Assembly (NCBI RefSeq): GCF_003425685.1
Contig: NZ_QJKM01000002.1
Span: forward strand, 434,001 to 498,000
Direction: 5' to 3'
Length of the DNA stretch: 64,000 nucleotides
DNA from: Rhizobium terrae
GTDB taxonomy: Bacteria > Pseudomonadota > Alphaproteobacteria > Rhizobiales > Rhizobiaceae
A program made the translations under genes and the position numbers. Below the pieces are notes generated by a model. That model was not told where the DNA came from. It saw only the letters and a program-made list of their open reading frames with translations, and did no database searches. Positions 57,351 to 64,000 of this stretch are shown here, piece by piece. Every line of letters starts with the position of its first letter. Position 1 is the first letter of the stretch.

Positions 57351-58025
57351 TCAATCGGAGACGGGCGCCCAGGGATGAAGCGCGTGGAAACGCGCGACCG
57401 GTATTTCCATCCGCAGGTAACCGAAGTCGACCTCGACCCCCTCCTCACCGTCTGTGGCGTATCGAACCATCTCGGGCTCCTCGATACGCCGGAGCGGCGA
57501 GCGTTCGACGATCTCGAAGCCGAGACGCTCGTAGAGCCTGATCGCCGCCGTGTTGTTCGAAAAGACATGAAGCTGGACGACCGGGACGGCAAGCCTCCTG
57601 AACATCCAGGCTATCAGGGCGACAGCACTGTAGAACATCAAGCTCTTTTCGCCGCCGGGGCGACCGCGCATGACGTTGTCCACCTCGGCCCTGCCGGGCG
57701 CGATGTTGCTGATGCCGATGTGACCGAGCCGCTCGCCCTCGATGCCCCGAACAATGAAAAGAACGCGGTCGCTGGCTGATAGAACGACATTCTGAAGCCA
57801 GGATGCGGTTCTCTCCACCCTGGCTTCGAATTGTGTCAGAAACGATGTTCTTGCGGCATTGCGCCATTCGGTCAGATCGCCGGCAAGACCATCTTCTTCC
57901 GCCAGCGCCCGGTCGAGGCAATGCAGTTCCCCGAGCAGCCGCCCGGTTTCATCGCGGATGGCAACGACGAGCCGCATGGCGGGATCGCCGTTATCCTTGA
58001 AGGAACGCATGTCGGAAAGGTTCAT
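57351..58025 (-). CDS. GNAT-family N-acetyltransferase
   Basis: 224 aa. C-terminal acetyl-CoA-binding pattern VQLHVFSNNTAAIRLYERLG followed by FEIVER, and a preceding LFIVRGIEGERLGHIGI strand pair. The sugar-gene context, with an aminotransferase two genes upstream, suggests N-acylation of an amino sugar, as PseH/FlmH do for flagellin sugars. It converges with the C-methyltransferase gene. The true substrate is not known. Confidence 0.82.
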   Translation of the reverse strand: MNLSDMRSFKDNGDPAMRLVVAIRDETGRLLGELHCLDRALAEEDGLAGDLTEWRNAARTSFLTQFEARVERTASWLQNVVLSASDRVLFIVRGIEGERLGHIGISNIAPGRAEVDNVMRGRPGGEKSLMFYSAVALIAWMFRRLAVPVVQLHVFSNNTAAIRLYERLGFEIVERSPLRRIEEPEMVRYATDGEEGVEVDFGYLRMEIPVARFHALHPWAPVSD

Positions 58026-58061
58026 CTGGCGATGTCTTTCGCTGGCCCGAACGAAATCGGA

Positions 58062-58823
58062 TCAGTTCGCGCCCTTGCGGACGCAATAACCGCCCGGCGA
58101 AGAAGAAAGCACGAGCTTGCCGTTAAGGACCGGATCGACCTCGAACATATCGTTCTCGGCCATATATTCCTTCAGCGCCTGCAGAGGTTCGTCGCCCTGC
58201 AGCCAGACTTTCGAACGCTTGGTGAAAGCCTGTTCCGGGGTCAGATGGCCGATCAGCGTATCCGCCACCACGAGATAACATCCCTCCGTCACCAGTTCGC
58301 CATAGGCGCGGCATTCAGCAAGGACGTGTTCGCGGGAATGATCGCTATCCAGCACGACCATGACACGGGCGCCCGGCGGAATCTCGGCCTTGACGGCTTC
58401 CAGAATGTCGGCGTCGACCGAGCCGCCCTGGATCATCTTGATGTAACGAGACAGGGGATGGCTTTCGATGGCCTCACGATTATGCGCGCGAATATCGATA
58501 TCGACGCCGATCACCTTGGCGTCGGTCTTGCCCATGGCCGCCAGCAGCGACGCCATGAAGATCAGCGAGCCGCCCCGGGCAATGCCGGTCTCGATGATGA
58601 TATCCGGCTTGGTGTTCCAGATGACCTCCTGCGTCGCCATGATATCCGCCGGCGTCTGGATGATCGGCAGACCCATCCAGGACCAGAGATAGAAGTAGTC
58701 GTATTTGTCCAGCGTGATCATGGTGTTCAAAGACTGCTGGAATGCAGCCTCGTCCTCACCCAGCGCCAGAGACATCTTCTTCTTGTGCTCTTCGAATTCG
58801 AGCCGATCGTCCTTCGTGGTCAT
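58062..58823 (-). CDS. CmcI/rhamnosyl O-methyltransferase-like protein
   Basis: 253 aa of the family annotated as cephalosporin hydroxylase (PF04989), whose members include SAM-dependent sugar O-methyltransferases. Motifs: IETGIARGGS (residues 77-86, SAM loop), VIGVDIDIR, and LDSDHSREHV with the metal ligands. Between the aminotransferase and acetyltransferase genes, 36 bp before the latter. Expected to O-methylate a sugar hydroxyl; an antibiotic role is unlikely. Confidence 0.83.
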   Translation of the reverse strand: MTTKDDRLEFEEHKKKMSLALGEDEAAFQQSLNTMITLDKYDYFYLWSWMGLPIIQTPADIMATQEVIWNTKPDIIIETGIARGGSLIFMASLLAAMGKTDAKVIGVDIDIRAHNREAIESHPLSRYIKMIQGGSVDADILEAVKAEIPPGARVMVVLDSDHSREHVLAECRAYGELVTEGCYLVVADTLIGHLTPEQAFTKRSKVWLQGDEPLQALKEYMAENDMFEVDPVLNGKLVLSSSPGGYCVRKGAN

Positions 58824-58858
58824 GTGATTTCCAAAGCCCTGTAATTTCCGGATTGCTG

Positions 58859-60013
58859 TTATCTAGCGGCAGCCGAACGAGACTGGCGGCCGCGCACTGC
58901 CACGAGATCGAGCAGCGTCGCGGCCACCCGGTCGATATCCTCGTCGGTCATGTCATGGTAACTGGGAAGATTGATGGCGCGCTGCGGAATGCCCCAGGCG
59001 TTGACGTTGTAGGCGTTGCCCTCGTCGCGCTTGTCCTCGAACATCGGCAGGCTCGACAGCGGATGGAAGAAAACCCGCGCGTCGATATCGGCGTCGTGGA
59101 AGGCCTTCTGCAGGTCCTCGCTGGTGATGCCCCATCCTTCCGAGAAGACCACCGTCGGCATCCATGCGCCGTTGACGGTTCCTGGATGTTCCGGGTTGAG
59201 TTCGATGCCGGAAATGCCGGAGAGCTTTGTCTTGTAAGCCTGAAGGATTTCGCGCTTGCGGGCCGTCAGTTCCTCGATGCGTTCCATCTGACCGCAGCCG
59301 ATCGCCGCCTGCACGTTGGACATCTTGTATTTGAAGCCGATCACATCCGGCCAGAACTGCTTCGTCTGACCGCGGGCACGTCCGTGGTTGCTGAAGGTCA
59401 GCACGCGCTCGTAGAGGTCCGGATCGCTGGTCACGAACATGCCGCCTTCGCCGGTCGTCACGGTCTTGGTGCCGTGGAAGGAGAAGGTGCCGAAGCGGCC
59501 CATCGAACCGGCGCGCTTGCCGTTGATGGCCGAGCCGAGGGCCTCGGCCGCATCCTCGATCACCGCGATGCCGTGCTTTTCGCCGATCGCTAGCAGGGCG
59601 TCCATGTCGCAGAGATTGCCGTAGATGTGAGTCGCGATGATCGCCTTGGTGCGCGGGGTGATGTGCTTTTCGACCTGGACTGGATCCAGGCACCAGGTAT
59701 CGGGAAGAATGTCGACGAAAACAGGTGCCGCGCCGAGATGCATGACCGGCGCCACGGTCGCGACCCAGTTGGTATCCGCCAGGATCACCTCGTCGCCGGA
59801 GCCGATATCAAGCGCGGCGAGGCCCATGTGCATGGCGCCGGTGCAGCTCGACGTCGCGATCGCATATTCGACGCCGAGATGTTCGCGGAACATCCGCTCG
59901 AAGCGATGGATGTAATCGTAGCACTTGGCGCCCCAGCCGGTCTCCACCGCATCCGCCGCATAGCGCATTTCCACTTCGGTGATCGACGGCTTGGTGTAGA
60001 AAATCCTGGACAT
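58859..60013 (-). CDS. DegT/DnrJ/EryC1/StrS sugar aminotransferase
   Basis: 384 aa PLP enzyme that aminates a keto sugar nucleotide. The PLP Lys is at 183 in SFHGTKTVTTGEGG. The C-terminal FFHPLSSLPMFEDK and PSYHDMTDEDIDRV resemble perosamine/viosamine-type C4 aminotransferases. The ATG at 60013 begins MSRIFYTKPSITE; a GTG at 60049 is possible but has no good ribosome site. First of three - strand genes that follow fliL by 128 bp and may be read with the flagellar operon. Confidence 0.92.
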   Translation of the reverse strand: MSRIFYTKPSITEVEMRYAADAVETGWGAKCYDYIHRFERMFREHLGVEYAIATSSCTGAMHMGLAALDIGSGDEVILADTNWVATVAPVMHLGAAPVFVDILPDTWCLDPVQVEKHITPRTKAIIATHIYGNLCDMDALLAIGEKHGIAVIEDAAEALGSAINGKRAGSMGRFGTFSFHGTKTVTTGEGGMFVTSDPDLYERVLTFSNHGRARGQTKQFWPDVIGFKYKMSNVQAAIGCGQMERIEELTARKREILQAYKTKLSGISGIELNPEHPGTVNGAWMPTVVFSEGWGITSEDLQKAFHDADIDARVFFHPLSSLPMFEDKRDEGNAYNVNAWGIPQRAINLPSYHDMTDEDIDRVAATLLDLVAVRGRQSRSAAAR

Positions 60014-60141
60014 GGGCAGCACGTTCTCAAGGTTGAGGGGTAGCCTCACGCGAGCTAACAGGAAACATTTGCTCGGGGCTTATGGTGTTCATATGGCACC
60101 GCGGGCCGGACGTCCGCGGGCAAGGGCAATGCGGGCACCGT

Positions 60142-60669
60142 CTATTCGATGACGAAGGTGCGGAACATCACCTTGGCGACCTTACCCTGCGAGCGCAGAT
60201 CGACGCGCTCCTGGATGTCGTCCTTCAGATACTGAAAGCCGCGCGGGCCCTCGATCTGCTGCAGCGAGACGGTGCGCATGTAGCCGAGGATATCCTGATG
60301 GATGCTTTCCGCAAGCGGCATTTCCGGCGGCCCCTTGAAGGCGAGCGCCACTTCCAGCCTGATCCAGTTCTCCGACGGATAGGCGAGATTGGTGGTGATC
60401 GGCTCCAGAAGCACGACGCCGTTGGCCTCGGTGGAGATATGGGGAAGTCCCTCCTCCTTCTTGCCGGCTTCACCATGCCCGCCGGCCGCCGCCTCTTCGT
60501 GCTTGGCCTCAGCCGCTGGATCCTTGGGCGCGATCATTCCACCGACGACCCAGCCGCCGGCGGCGCCGACGAGCGTCACGATCGCGACGCCCGCGATTAC
60601 CATGATCGAGCCGCCCTTTTTTTTACCGCCGGCGTCGGTTCCCTGCGCTTCTTCCGCCATGCTCTTCAA
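60142..60669 (-). CDS. fliL: Flagellar basal body protein FliL
   Basis: 175 aa. Short cytoplasmic start, one span (SIMVIAGVAIVTLVGAAGGW), an acidic/His-containing linker, then the periplasmic FliL domain ending VDLRSQGKVAKVMFRTFVIE. It supports the stator around MotB. In S. meliloti fliP follows directly; here the sugar aminotransferase follows. Confidence 0.94.
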   Translation of the reverse strand: MKSMAEEAQGTDAGGKKKGGSIMVIAGVAIVTLVGAAGGWVVGGMIAPKDPAAEAKHEEAAAGGHGEAGKKEEGLPHISTEANGVVLLEPITTNLAYPSENWIRLEVALAFKGPPEMPLAESIHQDILGYMRTVSLQQIEGPRGFQYLKDDIQERVDLRSQGKVAKVMFRTFVIE

Positions 60670-60702
60670 ACCTTCATATCAAGAGGCTTCCGCCCGGCGT
60701 CA

Positions 60703-61422
60703 TCAGAAGGGCGAGAACAGATCGACGACCTGCTGACCGACCGGGGGCTGCTGGACTTCCGTCAGACGACCGCGGCCACCGTAGGAGATACGGGCTTCGG
60801 CGATCTTGTCGTAGGAGATCATGTTGGAGGAATCGACGTCCTGCGGACGCACGATACCGGCGACGTTCAGGATGCGGATCTCATGATTGACGCGGACTTC
60901 CTGCGAGCCGCTGATCAGGAGGTTGCCGTTTTCCAGAATGCCGGTGACGACCGCGGCCACGAGCAGCTTCAGGGTCTCGGCCCGCTTGGTGGTACCTTTG
61001 CCCTGCGTATCGGTATTCGAATCGGTCCCGAGATCACCGGTCGTGCCTGCCTCGGGGGTCCAGCCGAACAGGTTGCTGAGGTTGGCGGCCCAGGTCAGGC
61101 TGGTCGAGTTCTTGCGGTTGCGCTCCGTCTGGTTGTCGAACGACGCCTTGTCGTTGATCTTGATGTCGACGGTCAGGATATCGCCGACATTGAGCGCCCG
61201 GCTGTCCTTGAAGAGCGCGGCCTGATTGTCGCTCCACAGCGAGTAACCGCTGGCCATCTGGCGCGGCTGCTTCGGATAGGACGACATCTGCGGCGTCTGC
61301 GCATATTGCAGACCGCTGCCGATCGGGCTCATGGACGGCGCATTGCCGATCTCCTTGATCGTCTGACTGCTGCAGCCGGCCAGAAAGAGAACAGCCATGA
61401 TGGCGGGAATGCGTTTCGTCAT
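60703..61422 (-). CDS. flgH: Flagellar L-ring protein FlgH
   Basis: 239 aa outer-membrane lipoprotein. Lipobox LAGC with Cys17. Domain signatures SLWSDNQAALFKDSRALNVG, DILTVDIKINDKASFDNQT and the C-terminal ARISYGGRGRLTEVQQPP. Gap of 33 bp to fliL, 4-bp overlap with motE. Confidence 0.96.
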   Translation of the reverse strand: MTKRIPAIMAVLFLAGCSSQTIKEIGNAPSMSPIGSGLQYAQTPQMSSYPKQPRQMASGYSLWSDNQAALFKDSRALNVGDILTVDIKINDKASFDNQTERNRKNSTSLTWAANLSNLFGWTPEAGTTGDLGTDSNTDTQGKGTTKRAETLKLLVAAVVTGILENGNLLISGSQEVRVNHEIRILNVAGIVRPQDVDSSNMISYDKIAEARISYGGRGRLTEVQQPPVGQQVVDLFSPF

Positions 61423-61979
61423 GAGGGTGCTTTCGGAGTATTGGGAGTGCGTGCTTTCGACGTGTTGGGGTCGGTCGCGCTGGAGATGATCGTCGAGATC
61501 ATGCCGGCCTTTTCCGGGTCCATTTCACTGAGAAAGAGTGCCGACTGGCGCGCCGGGAGCTGCATAATGATCGCCGCGGCGATCTCAAGCTTCATCTCGG
61601 CGAGTTGGGGGGCGGCCGCATCCGGTTTCATCGTCTTGAAGATATCGACCAGGCCGGCCTGGGCGCGCGCCAGGAAGTCGTTGCGGCGCTTGAGCCAGTC
61701 CTGGTATTCGGCCGTCCGCTCCTCGAGCGCCTTGATGCGGATATCGACGTCGGCCTGCAGCTTGTCCAGTTCCTGCTTCTGCAGAAGGTAGCGCTGGTCG
61801 CGCGCCGCGTCGGCGATGTTGGTGCAGAACTTCTGGATCTCGTCGCTGGTCGAGGTTTCGGACACCGCGGCCGGCTGCTGGGCGCCCACCTGGCCGACAA
61901 GCGTCAGGACAGCGGCGGCGGCAAGCACGCGGCGCGCCATTCTTCTGGATATGGAAATGGTGAACAGGGTCTCGGTCAT
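61419..61979 (-). CDS. motE: MotC chaperone MotE
   Basis: 186 aa with a signal peptide (VLAAAAVLTLVGQVGA). MotE is the rhizobial periplasmic chaperone specific for MotC. Long coiled coil (LQKQELDKLQADVDIRIKAL) followed by the MgtE-N-like end KLEIAAAIIMQLPARQSALF. Overlaps flgI and flgH by 4 bp each, so translation is coupled. Confidence 0.93.
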   Translation of the reverse strand: MTETLFTISISRRMARRVLAAAAVLTLVGQVGAQQPAAVSETSTSDEIQKFCTNIADAARDQRYLLQKQELDKLQADVDIRIKALEERTAEYQDWLKRRNDFLARAQAGLVDIFKTMKPDAAAPQLAEMKLEIAAAIIMQLPARQSALFLSEMDPEKAGMISTIISSATDPNTSKARTPNTPKAPS

Positions 61980-63106
61980 TGCAGGACGAGCTCCGCTTGA
62001 AGGGCGCCGGCGGACTTGATGCCCTGCAGGATGGCGATGATGCCGTCCGGCTTGACGCCGATGCTGTTGAGGCCGGCAACGAGAGTGCGCAGGTCGGGGC
62101 CGTTCAGGATCGCCACCTGGCCGCCTTCCTTCATCGCCATGATGTCCGTCTGCGGCTGCACCGCGGTCTCACCGCGCGAGAAGGGTTCCGGCTGAATGAC
62201 CTGGGGGGTCTCGGTCACCTGCACCGTCAGCGTGCCGTAGCTGACCGCGACGCGCGATATCTTGACGTCCGCGCCGATGACGATCGTGCCGGTACGTTCG
62301 TTGACCACGACCTTGGCGGGCGTGTCGGTCTCGACCACCAGATTTTCGATCTCCGCCATCAGGCGGGCCAGATCGGCGGATTTCGGCTTCTGGACGACCA
62401 CTTCCTGGCTGTCGCGCGGCTCGGCGATCGGGCCGCCGTAGCGGCGTGCCGCGAAACTGTTGACGATGTCGGAAACGCGGACCGCCGTCGAGAAATCCGG
62501 GTTGCGGAGCTGCAGCACGAGGTTCACCGAATCCTTGAACTTCGACGGCAGTTCCCGTTCGATGATCGCGCCGTTCGGCACGCGGGCGGCGGTGGTGACA
62601 CCTTCCGTCAGCGTGGCGGCCTGGCCCTGGGCCGAAAAGCCGGAAACGACGAGGGCGCCCTGCGCGACGGCGTAGATCTGCCCGTCGGCGCCGGAAAGCG
62701 ACGTCATAACAAGCGTGCCGCCGCGCAGCGAGCTTGCGTCGCCGAGCGAGCTGACCGTGACGTCGATGCGGCTGCCGGGGCTGGCGAAAGGCGGCAGGTT
62801 GGCCGTGACCATGACGGCGGCGACGTTCTTGGCATTGGACTGGCTGCCCTGGGTGGAAATGCCGAGATTCTGCAGCATCGCCCGCATGGACTGGTCGGTG
62901 AACGGCGAGGAGCGCAGGCTGTCGCCCGTGCCCTGGAGACCGACGACCAGACCGTAACCGATGAGCTGGTTGTCGCGGCCCGCCTGCAGCGAGGCGATAT
63001 CCTTGACGCGGGCGGAAACGGTGGTGTTCGTCTGCGCGGCCGCCGGCGTCGCGCCGAGGAGCGCGCCGATGAGGGCCAGAGCTGCGATGAAACGGTTCTT
63101 TCTCAT
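61976..63106 (-). CDS. flgI: Flagellar P-ring protein FlgI
   Basis: 376 aa periplasmic ring protein with signal peptide (ALALIGALLGATPAAAQ). Signatures: RVKDIASLQAGRDNQLIGYG, LVVGLQGTGDSLRSSPFT and the C-terminal DLRTLVAGLNSIGVKPDGII. Overlaps flgA by 4 bp. Confidence 0.97.
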   Translation of the reverse strand: MRKNRFIAALALIGALLGATPAAAQTNTTVSARVKDIASLQAGRDNQLIGYGLVVGLQGTGDSLRSSPFTDQSMRAMLQNLGISTQGSQSNAKNVAAVMVTANLPPFASPGSRIDVTVSSLGDASSLRGGTLVMTSLSGADGQIYAVAQGALVVSGFSAQGQAATLTEGVTTAARVPNGAIIERELPSKFKDSVNLVLQLRNPDFSTAVRVSDIVNSFAARRYGGPIAEPRDSQEVVVQKPKSADLARLMAEIENLVVETDTPAKVVVNERTGTIVIGADVKISRVAVSYGTLTVQVTETPQVIQPEPFSRGETAVQPQTDIMAMKEGGQVAILNGPDLRTLVAGLNSIGVKPDGIIAILQGIKSAGALQAELVLQ

Positions 63107-63600
63107 TTCGCCACCACCTGCACCGAGCCGTCGGCCATGACGGTGCCGCTTACCGTGACGCCCGAATCGGTGTTGCGAACGCGGATCAGGTCACCGATCG
63201 CCGCATTTTCGAGCGGCGAACCCTGGGCCGAGATGATCATGTTGCCGATGCTGAAGGTCAGCCGGACGGCCTTGCCGCGGGTGACGGCGTAGGCCTGGCG
63301 CAGTGCCGAAGCGGGAATGGTACGGCCCGGCAGCAGCGTGCGTTTCGCGACCATGCCGACGACTTCGCCGACCTTGCGCGTGAAGTCGCCGGAAAGGTTC
63401 GGATTGGTGACCTCGACCTCGTCCACGACGCCCGAGGTGATTTCCTCCCCGGGATAGATGATGCGGTTGGGCACGACGGCCGTCCCCATGTCGGCCAGGA
63501 CGGGCGAGCCCGCCGCCGCAAGCATCGCTGCCAGAAGCGGCATGGCCAGGGCCATCCTTGTCGGCTTGGCGCCAATCGCATTTTTCCGGCGAAACATCAT
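63103..63600 (-). CDS. flgA: P-ring assembly chaperone FlgA
   Basis: 165 aa with signal peptide (MALAMPLLAAMLAAAGSPVL). SAF-like domain TLLPGRTIPASALRQAYAVT and a C-terminal GTVMADGSVQVVAK, typical of FlgA. It helps FlgI assemble and its gene overlaps flgI. Starts 19 bp after flgG. Confidence 0.93.
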   Translation of the reverse strand: MMFRRKNAIGAKPTRMALAMPLLAAMLAAAGSPVLADMGTAVVPNRIIYPGEEITSGVVDEVEVTNPNLSGDFTRKVGEVVGMVAKRTLLPGRTIPASALRQAYAVTRGKAVRLTFSIGNMIISAQGSPLENAAIGDLIRVRNTDSGVTVSGTVMADGSVQVVAK

Positions 63601-63619
63601 GTCTGCCCGTCTCCTGTTT

Positions 63620-64000
63620 TTACTTCAGGTTTTTGCTGACGATCGAAGCCATCTCATCTGCGGTGGTGATGACCTTGGAGTTCATCTCGTAGGCGCGTTG
63701 GGCGGAGATCAGGTCGGTGATCTCGCGCACGGCATCGACGTTCGAGCTTTCGAGGTAACCCTGCTTCAGGTAACCGAAGCCCGGATCCTCCGGTGCCGCG
63801 ACGATCGGCTCGCCGGATGCGGCCGTCTGCTGGAACAGGTTGTCGCCGAGCGGCTGGAGGCCGGCCTCGTTGACGAAGTTGGCGATCGTCAGCTGGCCGA
63901 TTTCGGTGAAGTCGGCGTCGTTGCCGATGCGCACCATGACCTGGCCCGTGCGGGTGATCTTGGTTTCGCTGGTATCGGCGGGGAAGGTGATGTTCGGCAC
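63620..64000 (-). CDS. flgG: Flagellar distal rod protein FlgG (C-terminal part)
   Basis: The last 127 residues of FlgG (full length about 262); the 5' part lies beyond the window. Signatures: [40 protein letters not shown] and [17 protein letters not shown]. The GTG at 64000 is internal, not a start. Confidence 0.95.
   Translation of the reverse strand: MPNITFPADTSETKITRTGQVMVRIGNDADFTEIGQLTIANFVNEAGLQPLGDNLFQQTAASGEPIVAAPEDPGFGYLKQGYLESSNVDAVREITDLISAQRAYEMNSKVITTADEMASIVSKNLK

Noticed and set aside
58062..58823. Antibiotic (cephalosporin) biosynthesis gene
   Set aside because: The family name is historical; members with known activity methylate sugars and the context is sugar biosynthesis.
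52317..60013. The whole block as an O-antigen locus
   Set aside because: Possible for single enzymes, but there is no wzx, wzy, waaL or initiating transferase and the genes sit within the flagellar cluster. Kept as an alternative rather than the main reading.
51951..60141. Insertion by a transposon or integrative element
   Set aside because: No transposase, integrase, tRNA end or obvious flanking repeat was visible by eye; only a computed repeat search could exclude degraded ends.

Overview
The window is a piece of chromosome from a member of the Rhizobiaceae (Sinorhizobium/Rhizobium/Agrobacterium/Neorhizobium type). Evidence: high-GC alphaproteobacterial coding style; the rhizobial motility set motB-motC-fliK(motD), motE, rem, flaF-flbT and four tandem flagellins; the zwf-pgl-edd operon facing an aglEFGAK alpha-glucoside operon; and aceA next to an ScfR/RamB-type regulator. 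No rRNA, tRNA, CRISPR array, transposase or prophage gene was seen.

Region 1 (1-8.9 kb) is metabolic: a partial XRE/ScfR-like regulator divergent from aceA (glyoxylate shunt), a small unknown protein, a LysR regulator, a poorly coding stretch, a BaiN-like flavoprotein, and a glutamine-synthetase-like/FAD oxidase pair of gamma-glutamylputrescine type. Region 2 (9-21.6 kb) is carbon catabolism: zwf-pgl-edd (Entner-Doudoroff entry) and a Tat-exported metallophosphatase on the + strand, a PilZ-like protein, then aglE-F-G-A-K on the - strand for alpha-glucoside uptake and hydrolysis. Region 3 (21.7-25.4 kb) holds folD, a Wzz/ExoP-like polysaccharide co-polymerase without kinase domain, and an unknown protein.

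Region 4 (25.5-64 kb) is the flagellar/motility cluster, almost wholly on the - strand: flgG(partial)-flgA-flgI-motE-flgH-fliL; fliP; four flagellins; a FliH-like protein-motB-motC-fliK-transglycosylase; rem; flgE-flgK-flgL-flaF-flbT-flgD-fliQ-flhA-fliR; and FliJ-, FlgJ-, FlgN- and FliL-like small genes, closed by a strong terminator. rem (OmpR-like motility activator) and flbT/flaF (flagellin expression control) lie inside the cluster they are expected to regulate.

The most interesting part is 49.2-60.1 kb. fliL and fliP, neighbours in the described Sinorhizobium order, are split by about 8.2 kb of sugar genes: a GT2 glycosyltransferase, rfbF, rfbG, an RmlC-like epimerase and a TylCIII/TcaB9-type sugar C-methyltransferase on the + strand, then a GNAT acetyltransferase, a CmcI-type O-methyltransferase and a DegT-type aminotransferase on the - strand. 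Between fliP and the flagellins is an OGT/GT41-like glycosyltransferase. I infer a flagellin-glycosylation locus building one or more unusual CDP-linked deoxy sugars (C-methylated, possibly amino/acyl/O-methyl decorated). A second observation is a conserved stem in three flagellin leaders that would cover the Shine-Dalgarno sequence, a possible target for FlbT.
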